A stretch of DNA of 64,000 bases, from positions 1-64,000 of the forward strand of contig NZ_MWPQ01000003.1 of assembly GCF_002028545.1 (NCBI RefSeq). Direction: 5' to 3'. The stretch is from Nitrobacter vulgaris. Its GTDB lineage: Bacteria > Pseudomonadota > Alphaproteobacteria > Rhizobiales > Xanthobacteraceae. Made by a program: the position numbers and the translations under genes. Below are positions 46,721 to 55,010 of this stretch, in pieces (positions within the stretch are counted from its first letter, which is position 1; each line of letters begins with the position of its first letter). Below the pieces are notes generated by a model. That model was not told the origin of the DNA. It was given only the letters and a program-made list of their open reading frames with translations, and searched no databases.

Positions 46721-46939
46721 CACAAACGGCGGACGATTCCTTTAAAAGACCTGGGCGGCCAGCAGCGCTCGCAGCGGATAAGGCCGGGTGGCTTATGAAT
46801 ACTTCCAATACAAGGAAAAATCTGGGTTCTTTCACAAGATTTCACTGACTCCGGTCCCTGCTTGTGTGCCTGACGGCGGCCCATCTTTCAATAATATCAA
46901 CGAAATCGCGACAACATCGGCAGGTTACGTCTCTCAAGG

Positions 46940-47483
46940 CGTTGGATGAAAGTCGAACAACAACGATCGCCCCGTTATGGACCTCTGCATGACGGTCGGA
47001 TCAATGGATTTTGCCTGGTCTCGTTGGACAGTGATTTCACGAGTCTTGCCACCGGGCTGCGGCGTGAAGGCGCGAAAGTTTATGGGTTTGACGAAAAGAA
47101 AACTCCGGGCGGCTTTGAGCGAGCTTGCGATAGGATCTCGCTTGAAAAGCTTCTTCCGCAAAAAACTGAACTCAAACCCGTAGCTGTTCCGTCACCGATA
47201 TCGCCCCACTCTAAAATCCTGAAGCCGCCGCGCCGTTCCGATCCTTAACAAGGCCCTTTCGCAGATCGAAAACGAGAATGGATGGGGGCTTCTCGGTCCT
47301 ATGGGGCAACAGAGATCAAAACTGGCTTCGGATTTCGATGTCCGTACCTATGGGTTCGGAAAGCTCAGCAGTCTTATCCGAGAAATCGATGTGTTTGAGA
47401 TCGACGAGACGAACGGACCGATGCGCATCCGCCGTGCAAAACGACGGAAACCGACGCCCCTAGGGCGTCAAGTGAAGAATTGA
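46940..47483 (+). pseudogene. Frameshifted NYN/LabA-LOTUS domain gene
   Basis: Two halves of one protein family in different frames. First frame (about 46946-47210): DGRINGFCLVSLDSDFTSLA and GAKVYGFDEKKTPGGFERAC are the C-terminal part of the NYN (DUF88/LabA) PIN-like nuclease domain, with its acidic SDSDFT-type motif as SLDSDFT. Second frame (about 47233-47483): PILNKALSQIENENGWGLLG and LASDFDVRTYGFGKLSSLIR form the OST-HTH/LOTUS RNA-binding domain. The NYN N-terminal half (about 100 residues) is missing. At least one more one-base change near 46985 is likely, since MDLCMTVG in the next frame fits the family's MDLLxxG. Dead gene. Confidence 0.75.
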
Positions 47484-47598
47484 CCATGAACCTTGAAACC
47501 ACGGGCAGGCAGTTCGGCCAGGTCGTCCTGATCCTTGCGTGGCGAGTTTCCCGACGATACGATTCCGAGCAGCGGAGTAGCTGGAGGCGAGGGTAGCG

Positions 47599-47955
47599 AT
47601 GCAGGCGGATATCAAGGAACAGATACTTTCCATAATAAACCTCCGGCTGCTGACGATCCTGCTGCCGGCAGTCGTCCTGTCGATCCTGGCGGGATGGATA
47701 ATGTACGCGCTGGGCTATCCGGCGATGGTGTACGGAGAGGTGGCGCTCATTCTTAAGACGCTCATGCACCTATTGCTCGCAGTCTGGTCGGCGTTTAAGG
47801 CGATTCTTCTGGGGATCGTGGTCTTTGGGCTTCTGCTCGTTTTTCTATCGCCGGTCCTGATCGTCCTGCGGGAACTGCGGAAGCAGCGGAACCTGCCATC
47901 CAACGCCTCAAGCCTGGCGGCCTCATCCAGCACGGCGGTAGAAACACGGCCATAA
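47599..47955 (+). CDS. Membrane protein, hypothetical (118 aa)
   Basis: ATG 47599 follows GGAGGCGAGGGTAGCG. Two hydrophobic helices (about 14-37, LRLLTILLPAVVLSILAGWI; about 55-88, ALILKTLMHLLLAVWSAF through LLLVFLSPVLIVL), then a basic, Ser/Ala-rich cytosolic tail. No family recognised. Confidence 0.55.
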   Translation: MQADIKEQILSIINLRLLTILLPAVVLSILAGWIMYALGYPAMVYGEVALILKTLMHLLLAVWSAFKAILLGIVVFGLLLVFLSPVLIVLRELRKQRNLPSNASSLAASSSTAVETRP

Positions 47956-48048
47956 CCGCGCGCCACGGCATCCAGGCGGCCTGCCTCAGTGGCGGTCTCT
48001 GGCTCAGGCATGGGTCCCACCGTCACCTTGCCTGCGCTCATCCTGACG

Positions 48049-48112
48049 GCGTTTTCGAGCGAAGTGGATGCCGATTCGCGTGATTTTATCAGAAGCGAAA
48101 AAGGCTCTAGGG
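48049..48112 (+). repeat. Intergenic repeat family A, copy 7
   Basis: Truncated copy: GCGTTTTCGAGCGAAGTGGA, TGCCGATTCGCGTGA, then directly ATCAGAAGCGAAAAAGGCTC. The middle GAAAACGCGTCAAATC segment is deleted. It reaches the 3' end of the TPR gene. Confidence 0.65.
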
Positions 48113-48700
48113 ACTGCCGGTGCTCCCCTTCTGGGCGCTATACAAGTCGTCCAAATTGCTCCGCGATTTCACGACATCAGCGTGATCGGGGCCGAGCCCT
48201 TTCTCCCGGATCGCCAGCGCTCGTTTGTAGAGCGGCTCGGCATCGGCGTAGCGGGCCTCTGCTTTGTAGAGTGAGGCCAGATTGTCCAGCGCCGACGCGA
48301 CGGAAGGGTGACCCTCGCCGAGCGCCTTCTCGAAGATGACGACAGCCCGCTTGTAGAGCGGCTCGGCCTCGGCGTAGCGGCTCTGGGCGGTATACAGTTT
48401 GGCCAGACCGTTCAGCGATTGCACGAGATCGGGGTGACTAGGCCCGAGGGCTTTTTTCCAGGTCGCCAACGCCCGCTTGCAGAGCGGCTCGGCCTCGGCG
48501 TAGCGGCCCTGGAGGCCGTAGAGTTCGGCCAGATCGGTCAACCCTAGCGCGACAGAGGGGTGATCGAGCCCGCGCGTCTTCGCGCAGATCGCCAGCGCTT
48601 GTCTGTAAAGCGGCTCGGCTTCGGCGTAGCGACCCTGCTCTTTAAAGAGCTCGGCCTGATCGTTCAGCCTCGCCGCCAGCATGATATCGGACACGGCCAT
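48107..48700 (-). CDS. Tetratricopeptide-repeat protein (kinesin light chain-like repeats)
   Basis: 197 residues from ATG 48700, without a signal peptide. Four tandem 42-residue TPR units with the core GRYAEAEPLYRQALAI, QGRYAEAEPLCKRALATWKK, QSRYAEAEPLYKRAVVIFEK, EARYADAEPLYKRALAIREK, separated by GPDHP-type linkers. This is the TPR_10/TPR_12 kind of repeat. It is a protein-protein interaction scaffold. No effector domain is attached and no partner gene is on the same strand nearby. Confidence 0.85.
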   Translation of the reverse strand: MAVSDIMLAARLNDQAELFKEQGRYAEAEPLYRQALAICAKTRGLDHPSVALGLTDLAELYGLQGRYAEAEPLCKRALATWKKALGPSHPDLVQSLNGLAKLYTAQSRYAEAEPLYKRAVVIFEKALGEGHPSVASALDNLASLYKAEARYADAEPLYKRALAIREKGLGPDHADVVKSRSNLDDLYSAQKGSTGSP

Positions 48701-48979
48701 GAACGGTGCACTCCTGACGCATGGATAAGTTTAGCAAGAAAGCCGGTATGCCACTAATTCCTACCCATTGGCAGTGGGTGCTTTCGGCCCCTCGGCGACA
48801 GCAAAGCGAGGCCGTTTCCGGTACGGGGTTGAAGGCTCGCCAACGCGCGCAACTCAGCGTTAGTATGTGGAACTCGGCAGATCAAGCATCGTTCTATCCA
48901 CCAGCAGTTCCTCGCACGCAGCGTCTATTGGAGATCTGACCTGCTTACGAATTCCTCGATTCTCATACCGGGACAAACC

Positions 48980-51031
48980 GTGTGGTTCAAGTGCCGGGCG
49001 CCTCGAATGGCGGTTCTCAATGATGCCGCCGAATACTTCGCGGCGTTACGGGAATCCTTTCTGCGGGCCGAAACACAAATACAGATTGTTGGATGGGATA
49101 TTCATAGCGAAACCCCGCTGGTCGGGCCCTCGGGGGTCGTCAACGACGGATTGCCGCTTTCGCTGGCCTCTTTTCTAAAGGCGCTGTTAAAACTCAAGCC
49201 CAAACTCACAATCAACATTCTCATTTGGGACTTTGCGGCGCTGTACGCCGCCGAGCGCGAAGTCAGTTCTGCTGCCAAATTCGCCGGTGCGGCCGATGAC
49301 AGGATTCGTTTCTGCTGGGATTCGTGCCTTCCGCTTGGATCGGCGCAGCACCAGAAATTTGTCGTCGTCGATAACTCGCTGGCTTTCGTCGGTGGGCTCG
49401 ACCTGACGATCCGGCGCTGGGATACCAGCGACCATCTTCCCGAGCATCCATTTCGAAAAGATCCGCAGGGAAAGCGCTATCCCCCCTTCCATGACGTCCA
49501 GTGCATGGTCGACGGCGAAGCGGCAGCGGCTCTCGGTGAGCTTGCGATGCGGCGCTGGCAGGCGGCGGGTTGCAATTTTGAGAAGGTCGGTTCTGCCGGC
49601 GACGACCGGTGGCCGAAATCCGTACCGATCGGAGCCCGGGAAGTCACCGTCGGGATCGCCAGGACAGAGGTGGCAGGCCACTCATCCGAGGACGTTCACG
49701 AGGTTGAACTCCTGTTCGAAAGGTTGATTGGCGTCGCGACGACGTTTGTCTACCTCGAAAACCAGTTCATCAGTGTCAGGAAGATCGCCGAGCTCCTCGC
49801 CCAACGGATGGCAGCTGTCCCATCACTTCAAGTGCTGATTATCGTGCCGAAGCTACATTCGTCATGGCTTGAGTCGCGGGCGATGCAGAGCGGTCGCGAC
49901 TCCTTTCTTGATCCATTCAAGAAAGCCGGCGTCACGGAACGATTGCGCATTCTTCATCCATCTACGGCGGGCCAGCCTATCATGGTCCACAGCAAACTGA
50001 TGATTATCGACGATGATCTCGTCCGGATCGGATCGGCCAACCTCAACAACCGCTCAATGGGTGCGGATAGCGAATGCGACCTTGCGTTTGAAGCGACGAC
50101 CGAAGCCCATCGCGACTTTGTTCGCAGGTTGCGTCGGCGACTCATCGGTCATTTTTGCGGCGCGGCCGAAGAAGAAGTTGCTGAGAATGAATCTCGTCTG
50201 CTGCGGTTCCTCGATGCTTATGCAGTCGCGGGAGCGACCAAGGCGTTGCAGCCGATCGAGGTCGGTCAGGTTTCGTTTCGTGCGCTCAATGATTTCATCC
50301 AACCCATTGCCGATCCCCGCATACCTTTGAATCTCAAACGCGCCGCAAACAGAATGTGGACCACAAGAACCCTCCTGGGAACGGCGGGCCTCGTGCTTAT
50401 GCTTATGGCCCTGACGTTGCTCTGGCGTTACACGCCGCTGCGCAGCTACGCTGATATCGGCTTTCTGTCGGCCATCATGAGTCAGCACGACTCCCCGTTT
50501 GCTGCGCTCATCGCGGTCGCCTGCTTTGTGCTCGGCGGTTTGATCATATTTCCTGTCGTGGTTCTGATCGCAGCGACAGCCGCAGCATTGGGACCCTGGA
50601 CCGGCGCGATAACTGCTGTGGCAGGGGTCATTTTGAGCGCCTCTCTACTCTTCATGATTGGGCGCTATCTTGGCCACAAACGGCTGCAAAACCTTCTCGG
50701 GCCTCGCGCGCTGCGCGTTCAGGGGCGGCTGGCTGGGAAGGGGATTATCGCGGTCGCCATCCTCCGGATGGTCCCACTCGCACCATTCTCGATCGTCAAT
50801 GTTGTCGCGGGCGCGAGTCAGTTGAAATTGAGAGACTTCCTGGTGGGTACGATTTTTGGCATGATGCCGGGTATCGTGGTCATGGCTGCGCTGGGTTCAC
50901 AGATCGCCGATTTTGCGAAGAGCGAATCCTGGGGGAATGTGATTTCTCTCGGATTGACGATTGTTATCTGGATTGCGATCTGCCTCGCGGCTCAGTTTGT
51001 CGTCACCTGGCTCGCCGGGCGGAAAGCATGA
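48980..51031 (+). CDS. Phospholipase D / cardiolipin-synthase-like domain fused to a VTT (DedA-type) membrane domain
   Basis: 683 residues from GTG 48980, the only start in frame. Residues 10-425 are a PLD-superfamily enzyme with both HKD motifs: HQKFVVVD (His124, Lys126, Asp131) with FVGGLDLTIRRWD, and HSKLMIID (His337, Lys339, Asp344) with IGSANLNNRSMGADSECDLA. Residues about 455-680 hold six or so membrane helices with a VTT/SNARE-associated domain (FPVVVLIAATAAALGPWTGA, AVAILRMVPLAPFSIVNVVA, DFLVGTIFGMMPGIVVMAAL). It is probably a transphosphatidylase or phospholipase coupled to a lipid-scramblase-like domain at the inner membrane. Its stop overlaps the next gene. Confidence 0.88.
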   Translation: MWFKCRAPRMAVLNDAAEYFAALRESFLRAETQIQIVGWDIHSETPLVGPSGVVNDGLPLSLASFLKALLKLKPKLTINILIWDFAALYAAEREVSSAAKFAGAADDRIRFCWDSCLPLGSAQHQKFVVVDNSLAFVGGLDLTIRRWDTSDHLPEHPFRKDPQGKRYPPFHDVQCMVDGEAAAALGELAMRRWQAAGCNFEKVGSAGDDRWPKSVPIGAREVTVGIARTEVAGHSSEDVHEVELLFERLIGVATTFVYLENQFISVRKIAELLAQRMAAVPSLQVLIIVPKLHSSWLESRAMQSGRDSFLDPFKKAGVTERLRILHPSTAGQPIMVHSKLMIIDDDLVRIGSANLNNRSMGADSECDLAFEATTEAHRDFVRRLRRRLIGHFCGAAEEEVAENESRLLRFLDAYAVAGATKALQPIEVGQVSFRALNDFIQPIADPRIPLNLKRAANRMWTTRTLLGTAGLVLMLMALTLLWRYTPLRSYADIGFLSAIMSQHDSPFAALIAVACFVLGGLIIFPVVVLIAATAAALGPWTGAITAVAGVILSASLLFMIGRYLGHKRLQNLLGPRALRVQGRLAGKGIIAVAILRMVPLAPFSIVNVVAGASQLKLRDFLVGTIFGMMPGIVVMAALGSQIADFAKSESWGNVISLGLTIVIWIAICLAAQFVVTWLAGRKA

Positions 51032-51708
51032 CGCTTACAATCCGCGTGATGACGTGGAACGTACACGGCACATTCAATCTCAATCCGCGCTTTGATATCG
51101 GGGCGGTCTCGTCGATCATTCGGAAATGGTCGCCCGATATTGTGGGACTGCAGGAGATCGACTCTCGCGGACGCAGCGACAATCCTTTCGAACGTCTTGC
51201 AGGTGTCGTGGGCGCGCATAACGTCGATGCCAGATCGATCGTCACGGCGGATGGCGATTACGGACAGGTTTTGCTGAGTAAGTGGCCCTTCATCCGGGCA
51301 CCGACCATCGTGGATGTTTCATACCGGGAGCGAGAGGCGCGCAGGGCGATTTCCACTTGTATTCAGTTCCCGATCGGGGAGGTTGCAGTGATCGCTACCC
51401 ATCTCGGGCTGAGCATCCGCGAGCGTCAGGAGCAGGCTCGCGCAATCGTCAATCTCATCGATGCTCCCAGAACGATCGTGCTCGGTGATTTCAACGATTG
51501 GTTCTGGGTCAAATCGGTCAGGCGAATATTGGCGCAGCGATGCCCTGTGCGGACCAGACTGCGCACCTTTCCATCATGGTGTCCCGTGCTTCGACTTGAT
51601 CGCATTTACACCGTGCGGACGGGGTGTATCGCCAGGGCATGGACCGATCCCGAAGCCCGCGCTTGCTCGGATCATTTGCCGGTCATCGCCGACGTGACGT
51701 TCTCCTGA
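51028..51708 (+). CDS. Endonuclease/exonuclease/phosphatase family protein
   Basis: 226 residues from ATG 51028, in a four-base ATGA overlap with the PLD-VTT stop, so translationally coupled. EEP fold motifs: VMTWNVHG, DIVGLQEIDSRG (catalytic Glu), VIATHLGLSIRERQEQA, VLGDFNDWFW (Asp/Asn) and CSDHLPVIADV (Asp-His). There is no signal peptide. The E. coli gene ybhP, in an operon with the PLD-type synthase clsB, encodes a similar EEP protein. A phospholipid or head-group phosphodiester substrate is therefore more likely than DNA; this is inference. Confidence 0.88.
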   Translation: MTLTIRVMTWNVHGTFNLNPRFDIGAVSSIIRKWSPDIVGLQEIDSRGRSDNPFERLAGVVGAHNVDARSIVTADGDYGQVLLSKWPFIRAPTIVDVSYREREARRAISTCIQFPIGEVAVIATHLGLSIRERQEQARAIVNLIDAPRTIVLGDFNDWFWVKSVRRILAQRCPVRTRLRTFPSWCPVLRLDRIYTVRTGCIARAWTDPEARACSDHLPVIADVTFS

Positions 51709-51910
51709 GAGAACGCTTAGGTTCCGCAGGCGGAGCAAGGACCGGGCCAGGCAAGCGCTCACTGATCGCACTGCTGCTTGGTCAGTGTATCTGCCGTTGA
51801 AAGAACGACGCGCGCAGCCTGGAGGAACGATCTCCGAGGCAGCCCGTTTTTCTTTCCTGAGCGATACGCAGTTCCACAACGGATACCCAACAGATTTTAG
51901 GAGCGATCGA

Positions 51911-52063
51911 ATGGCAAAGATGGAAAACGGACACATCGTCGAAACCGCAACGGAAGCACGGGGCGCAGAGCGCGGACCCACGGTGCGCAACGTGCTCGTG
52001 GCAGGAACCGGTTTGGTCGTGGCCGCCTTCATAGTTGTCTATATCGCGTACTTCGCAGCCTGA
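51911..52063 (+). CDS. Small single-helix membrane protein (50 aa)
   Basis: ATG 51911 follows AGGAGCGATCGA. A charged N-terminal half (MAKMENGHIVETATEARGAE) is followed by one membrane helix near the C-terminus (VAGTGLVVAAFIVVYIAYFA). It ends just before a strong terminator. Function unknown. Confidence 0.65.
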   Translation: MAKMENGHIVETATEARGAERGPTVRNVLVAGTGLVVAAFIVVYIAYFAA

Positions 52064-52095
52064 GGGCTGACGGGCATATCGCCGCATCGCGAGCG

Positions 52096-52122
52096 GCCCT
52101 GCGAGCTTTCCGCTCGCAGGGC
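52096..52122 (+). terminator. Strong terminator after the 51911-52063 gene
   Basis: GCCCTGCGAGC (52096-52106), TTTCC loop, GCTCGCAGGGC (52112-52122): a perfect 11-bp GC-rich stem, though without a long T-run. Confidence 0.7.
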
Positions 52123-52162
52123 AGTCCCTCTCAAGATTCCATCGTCCAATCCAAAATCAACT

Positions 52163-52342
52163 ATGAGAAAACCCCACCAAAACCCCACCCCGGCACAGAT
52201 TCGCCGCCGTGCGTATGAGCTATGGCAGCAAGAAGGCTTCCCTTCCGGGAAGGATGAGGAGTTCTATCTTCAGGCCGAGAAAGACTTGTCCGGCGAAGAA
52301 AAAGCAGATCCCATTTCAGAACGAGTAGCGTGGACTGAATGA
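52163..52342 (+). CDS. DUF2934 family small protein (59 aa)
   Basis: ATG 52163. The segment IRRRAYELWQQEGFPSGKDE followed by EFYLQAEKDL is the DUF2934 signature (I-R-x-R-A-Y-x-[IL]-W-x-x-E-G-x-P-x-G-x-D-x-x-x-[WY]-L-x-A-E). Members are short cytosolic proteins of unknown function, abundant in rhizobia. The C-terminus is charged. No clear Shine-Dalgarno sequence is seen. Confidence 0.75.
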   Translation: MRKPHQNPTPAQIRRRAYELWQQEGFPSGKDEEFYLQAEKDLSGEEKADPISERVAWTE

Positions 52343-52367
52343 CACCAGTCTGCCAGGTTCGATCGGA

Positions 52368-53189
52368 TTATTCTGATTTATCGGGTGGATGTTTCGACAA
52401 TCGGAGAAGGGCAGGCCGATAAGGAGGATAGGGATCTTCGTCGTCGGGGATCGCGCAATATCCAAATTCCTGCTGTATCCGCTGGATCTCAGCGGCGCGT
52501 TCATTCAAGCGTTGGGCATGCTCCTGCGACTGGGCCCTCCAATAGCGGAAGGTTTCGGGCGTGACGGGTACGAACGCCGTGCCGAAGAGCGTCGGATCGG
52601 GGACGGCGGTTCGCCCGAGCAGGAGAAATTTGTCAGAACCGACGAAGACGAGGGTGGCATAGCCGGGGTTTCCTCTCGCCCTTATCCCATTGAGTGACAA
52701 CTCGCACAGCTTGCTGAAGTACGGCTCCTGTCGCCATCGGTCGGGATATTCGGGATCGACCTGAACGTTGACCGTGTTCTCGCTGAAATGCATCACCAGG
52801 CGAGCCTTCTCGGGAAACCAGTCGTCGTTGAAATGACCTTGCAGCCAGGCGCACGTGAACGATCGGCACATTTGAGGACGATCGTTGTAGATGGTGCATC
52901 CTTTGCCGGTCTCCCAATACTTGCATAACTCATTCACCGGTTTTGCGACCGCTGTCACCTCGAGGATATCGCAACAGCAGTTGCACGATCCACATTGCCG
53001 GACGTTTGGTTTCGTCGGCTTGCCCGGTGGCCTGAAGCCTTCACTGTCGCGAACAATCCGCTTCTGCTTCTCAAGCGTTTGCAGTGCGCGTTCGACTTTA
53101 AGACGAGACAACCCGGTCACATCGATAACACCACGAACCGTCGTTGCGCCTCTTTCGACCGCGAGAGCAACTTGCGAAATCGCTTCCAT
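52368..53189 (-). CDS. Winged-helix protein fused to a YkgJ-type cysteine cluster domain
   Basis: 273 residues from ATG 53189. Residues 1-55 look like a winged helix (QVALAVERGATTVRGVIDVT, LKVERALQTLEKQKRIVRDS). Residues about 62-130 carry a CxxCxCCC cluster (CGSCNCCC), CKYWETGKGC, then YNDRPQMCRSFTCAW. This is the CxxCxxCC/YkgJ pattern thought to bind zinc or an iron-sulfur cluster. About 110 residues of unknown fold follow. The combination suggests a metal- or redox-responsive protein; function unknown. Confidence 0.75.
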   Translation of the reverse strand: MEAISQVALAVERGATTVRGVIDVTGLSRLKVERALQTLEKQKRIVRDSEGFRPPGKPTKPNVRQCGSCNCCCDILEVTAVAKPVNELCKYWETGKGCTIYNDRPQMCRSFTCAWLQGHFNDDWFPEKARLVMHFSENTVNVQVDPEYPDRWRQEPYFSKLCELSLNGIRARGNPGYATLVFVGSDKFLLLGRTAVPDPTLFGTAFVPVTPETFRYWRAQSQEHAQRLNERAAEIQRIQQEFGYCAIPDDEDPYPPYRPALLRLSKHPPDKSE

Positions 53190-53706
53190 CGCTTTTTTCC
53201 TACTTATGACTCAGCTGCGGCGCGCTTCTTCTCACCCTTTCGTTGAGTAGCCGTCTTGTCCGAGTCACGAGTGCGCTATTCTACGGGAATGCGCCGCACA
53301 TCGTCTCGATTCCGAACCGAAAAGAGGATGGTCGGGAGTCGGCCTGAGTAGAGGGACAACGAAATATCCGCAAACACCAAGAATTGTAACGGCTCCGACG
53401 TCTCATTGGCTTGCGTCTCGATTACGCGCTGCCAGCCGCCACGGGGCTTTTGCTCAATGGCCGGGGCTCCGGGCGCGATTCTTAACCGTCCGCCCAAATG
53501 CGATAGAGCTCGCCGCGAGTGCGGTGGCCTGGTAATGCGCGCATCTACGGGAATCCGCTACACGAAAACCGGAATACGAGAGCCATCGCGCTTCATCGGA
53601 CCGACTAGCCGAAACAGCATTGTTGCGCACCCTTGTTACACAGCCGGGCAAGTGCAACACTCTGATAGGGCTTAATTTATTGAAGGAGAAGAGGTCTTCA
53701 ATGAAA
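53190..53706. other. Intergenic region before tRNA-Leu
   Basis: 517 bases. The only candidate is the weak minus-strand frame at 53276-53497, listed separately. Otherwise nothing recognisable. Confidence 0.45.
53276..53497 (-). CDS. Possible small hypothetical protein (73 aa)
   Basis: Apparent TTG start at 53497 and no ribosome-binding site. The sequence looks protein-like in its second half (RVIETQANETSEPLQFLVFA, DISLSLYSGRLPTILFSVRN), but no family is recognised. It may be a fragment of a lost gene. Confidence 0.3.
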   Translation of the reverse strand: MGGRLRIAPGAPAIEQKPRGGWQRVIETQANETSEPLQFLVFADISLSLYSGRLPTILFSVRNRDDVRRIPVE

Positions 53707-53793
<87 letters not shown>

Positions 53794-53943
53794 CCGGCCG
53801 GGTTAGTAGGCATCGGCCGCGCGCTTGTCAAATCCTTGAAGGCGTCCTCAATAGGTGGCTGAGCGGTCCGCCGGTTGACGTGCCGCGGAACGGCGGAATA
53901 TCCATTCTCTAGACCTGAAATTATCGCCCTTGAGGACCGCATC

Positions 53944-54912
53944 ATGGCATCGCATTCGGACACGCTCGTCACGGTTTTCGGAGGCTCGGGCTTCCTCGGC
54001 CGGTATGTGGTGCGCGCTCTCGCCAAACGGGATTACCGTATCCGGGTTGGTGTTCGGCGCCCCGAACTGGCCGGACATTTGCAGCCGCTCGGCAAGGTCG
54101 GCCAGATCCATGCCGTGCAGGTCAATCTGCGTCATCCGGGGTCGGTCGGCGCGGCCATGCGGGGGTCCCACGTGGCCGTCAATCTGGTCGGCATCCTGAC
54201 CAAGAACGGCCGGCAGACTTTCGATGCCGTGGTGGCCAAAGGCGCCGCCACCATTGCGGAGGCAGCCGCGGCGGCCGGCGCGCGCATGGTGCACGTCTCG
54301 GCCATCGGCGCCGATGCGACATCGGCTTCGGCCTACGCCCGCGCCAAGGCTTCCGGGGAAAGGGCGGTACTGGCGGCGGTGCCGTCTGCGACCGTCCTGC
54401 GGCCGTCGGTGATGTTCGGCCCCGAGGACCAGTTCACCAACCGGTTTGCCGCGCTGGCGCGGATGTCACCCCTGCTGCCGCTGATCGGCGGCGGCGCGAC
54501 CCGGATGCAGCCGGTCTATGTCGGCGACGTCGCAACCGCCGTGGCCGACGCGGTCGACGGCTGGACCAAAGCGGGCGCCGTCTATGAACTCGGCGGCCCC
54601 GAGGTGCTCTCGATGCGCGAGATCATGCAGATCATTCTGCGCGTCATCGAACGGGAGCGGATGCTGGTGCCGCTGCCGTTCGCGATTGCCCGGCTCAAGG
54701 CGATGGTCCTGCAGTTCGCGCCGGGGCCGCTGAAGCTGACGCCGGATCAGGTCACGTTGCTCAAGACCGACAATGTCGTTTCCGATGCGGCGACGGCCGC
54801 GGGCCTGACGCTGCAAGGGCTGGGGATCGCGCCGGACTCCATGGAGGCGGTGGTGCCGCAATATCTCTGGCGCTTCCGCAAGGCCGGTCAGTTCGCGCCG
54901 AAGGGGGCGTGA
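53944..54912 (+). CDS. NDUFA9-like NAD(P)-binding protein (atypical short-chain dehydrogenase)
   Basis: 322 residues from ATG 53944 with GAGGACC upstream. Rossmann motif TVFGGSGFLGRYVVRALAKR, NLVGILTKNGRQTFDAV, MVHVSAIGADATSASAYARA, KASGERAVLAAVPSATVLRP, FGPEDQFTNRFAALARMSPL, MQPVYVGDVATAVADAVDG. This is the bacterial relative of complex I subunit NDUFA9, which binds NADPH without a known reaction. A role in complex I assembly or quinone-related metabolism is inferred from the family. Confidence 0.88.
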   Translation: MASHSDTLVTVFGGSGFLGRYVVRALAKRDYRIRVGVRRPELAGHLQPLGKVGQIHAVQVNLRHPGSVGAAMRGSHVAVNLVGILTKNGRQTFDAVVAKGAATIAEAAAAAGARMVHVSAIGADATSASAYARAKASGERAVLAAVPSATVLRPSVMFGPEDQFTNRFAALARMSPLLPLIGGGATRMQPVYVGDVATAVADAVDGWTKAGAVYELGGPEVLSMREIMQIILRVIERERMLVPLPFAIARLKAMVLQFAPGPLKLTPDQVTLLKTDNVVSDAATAAGLTLQGLGIAPDSMEAVVPQYLWRFRKAGQFAPKGA

Positions 54913-55010
54913 CCTTTTTATCGTTGAGAGAGTTATGAGCGACGAAGCGGTTAGCTTCGTGGATTTCCGAGTTGATCCTGCGCTCGCGATGATGATGGTC
55001 CGGTGGGATT

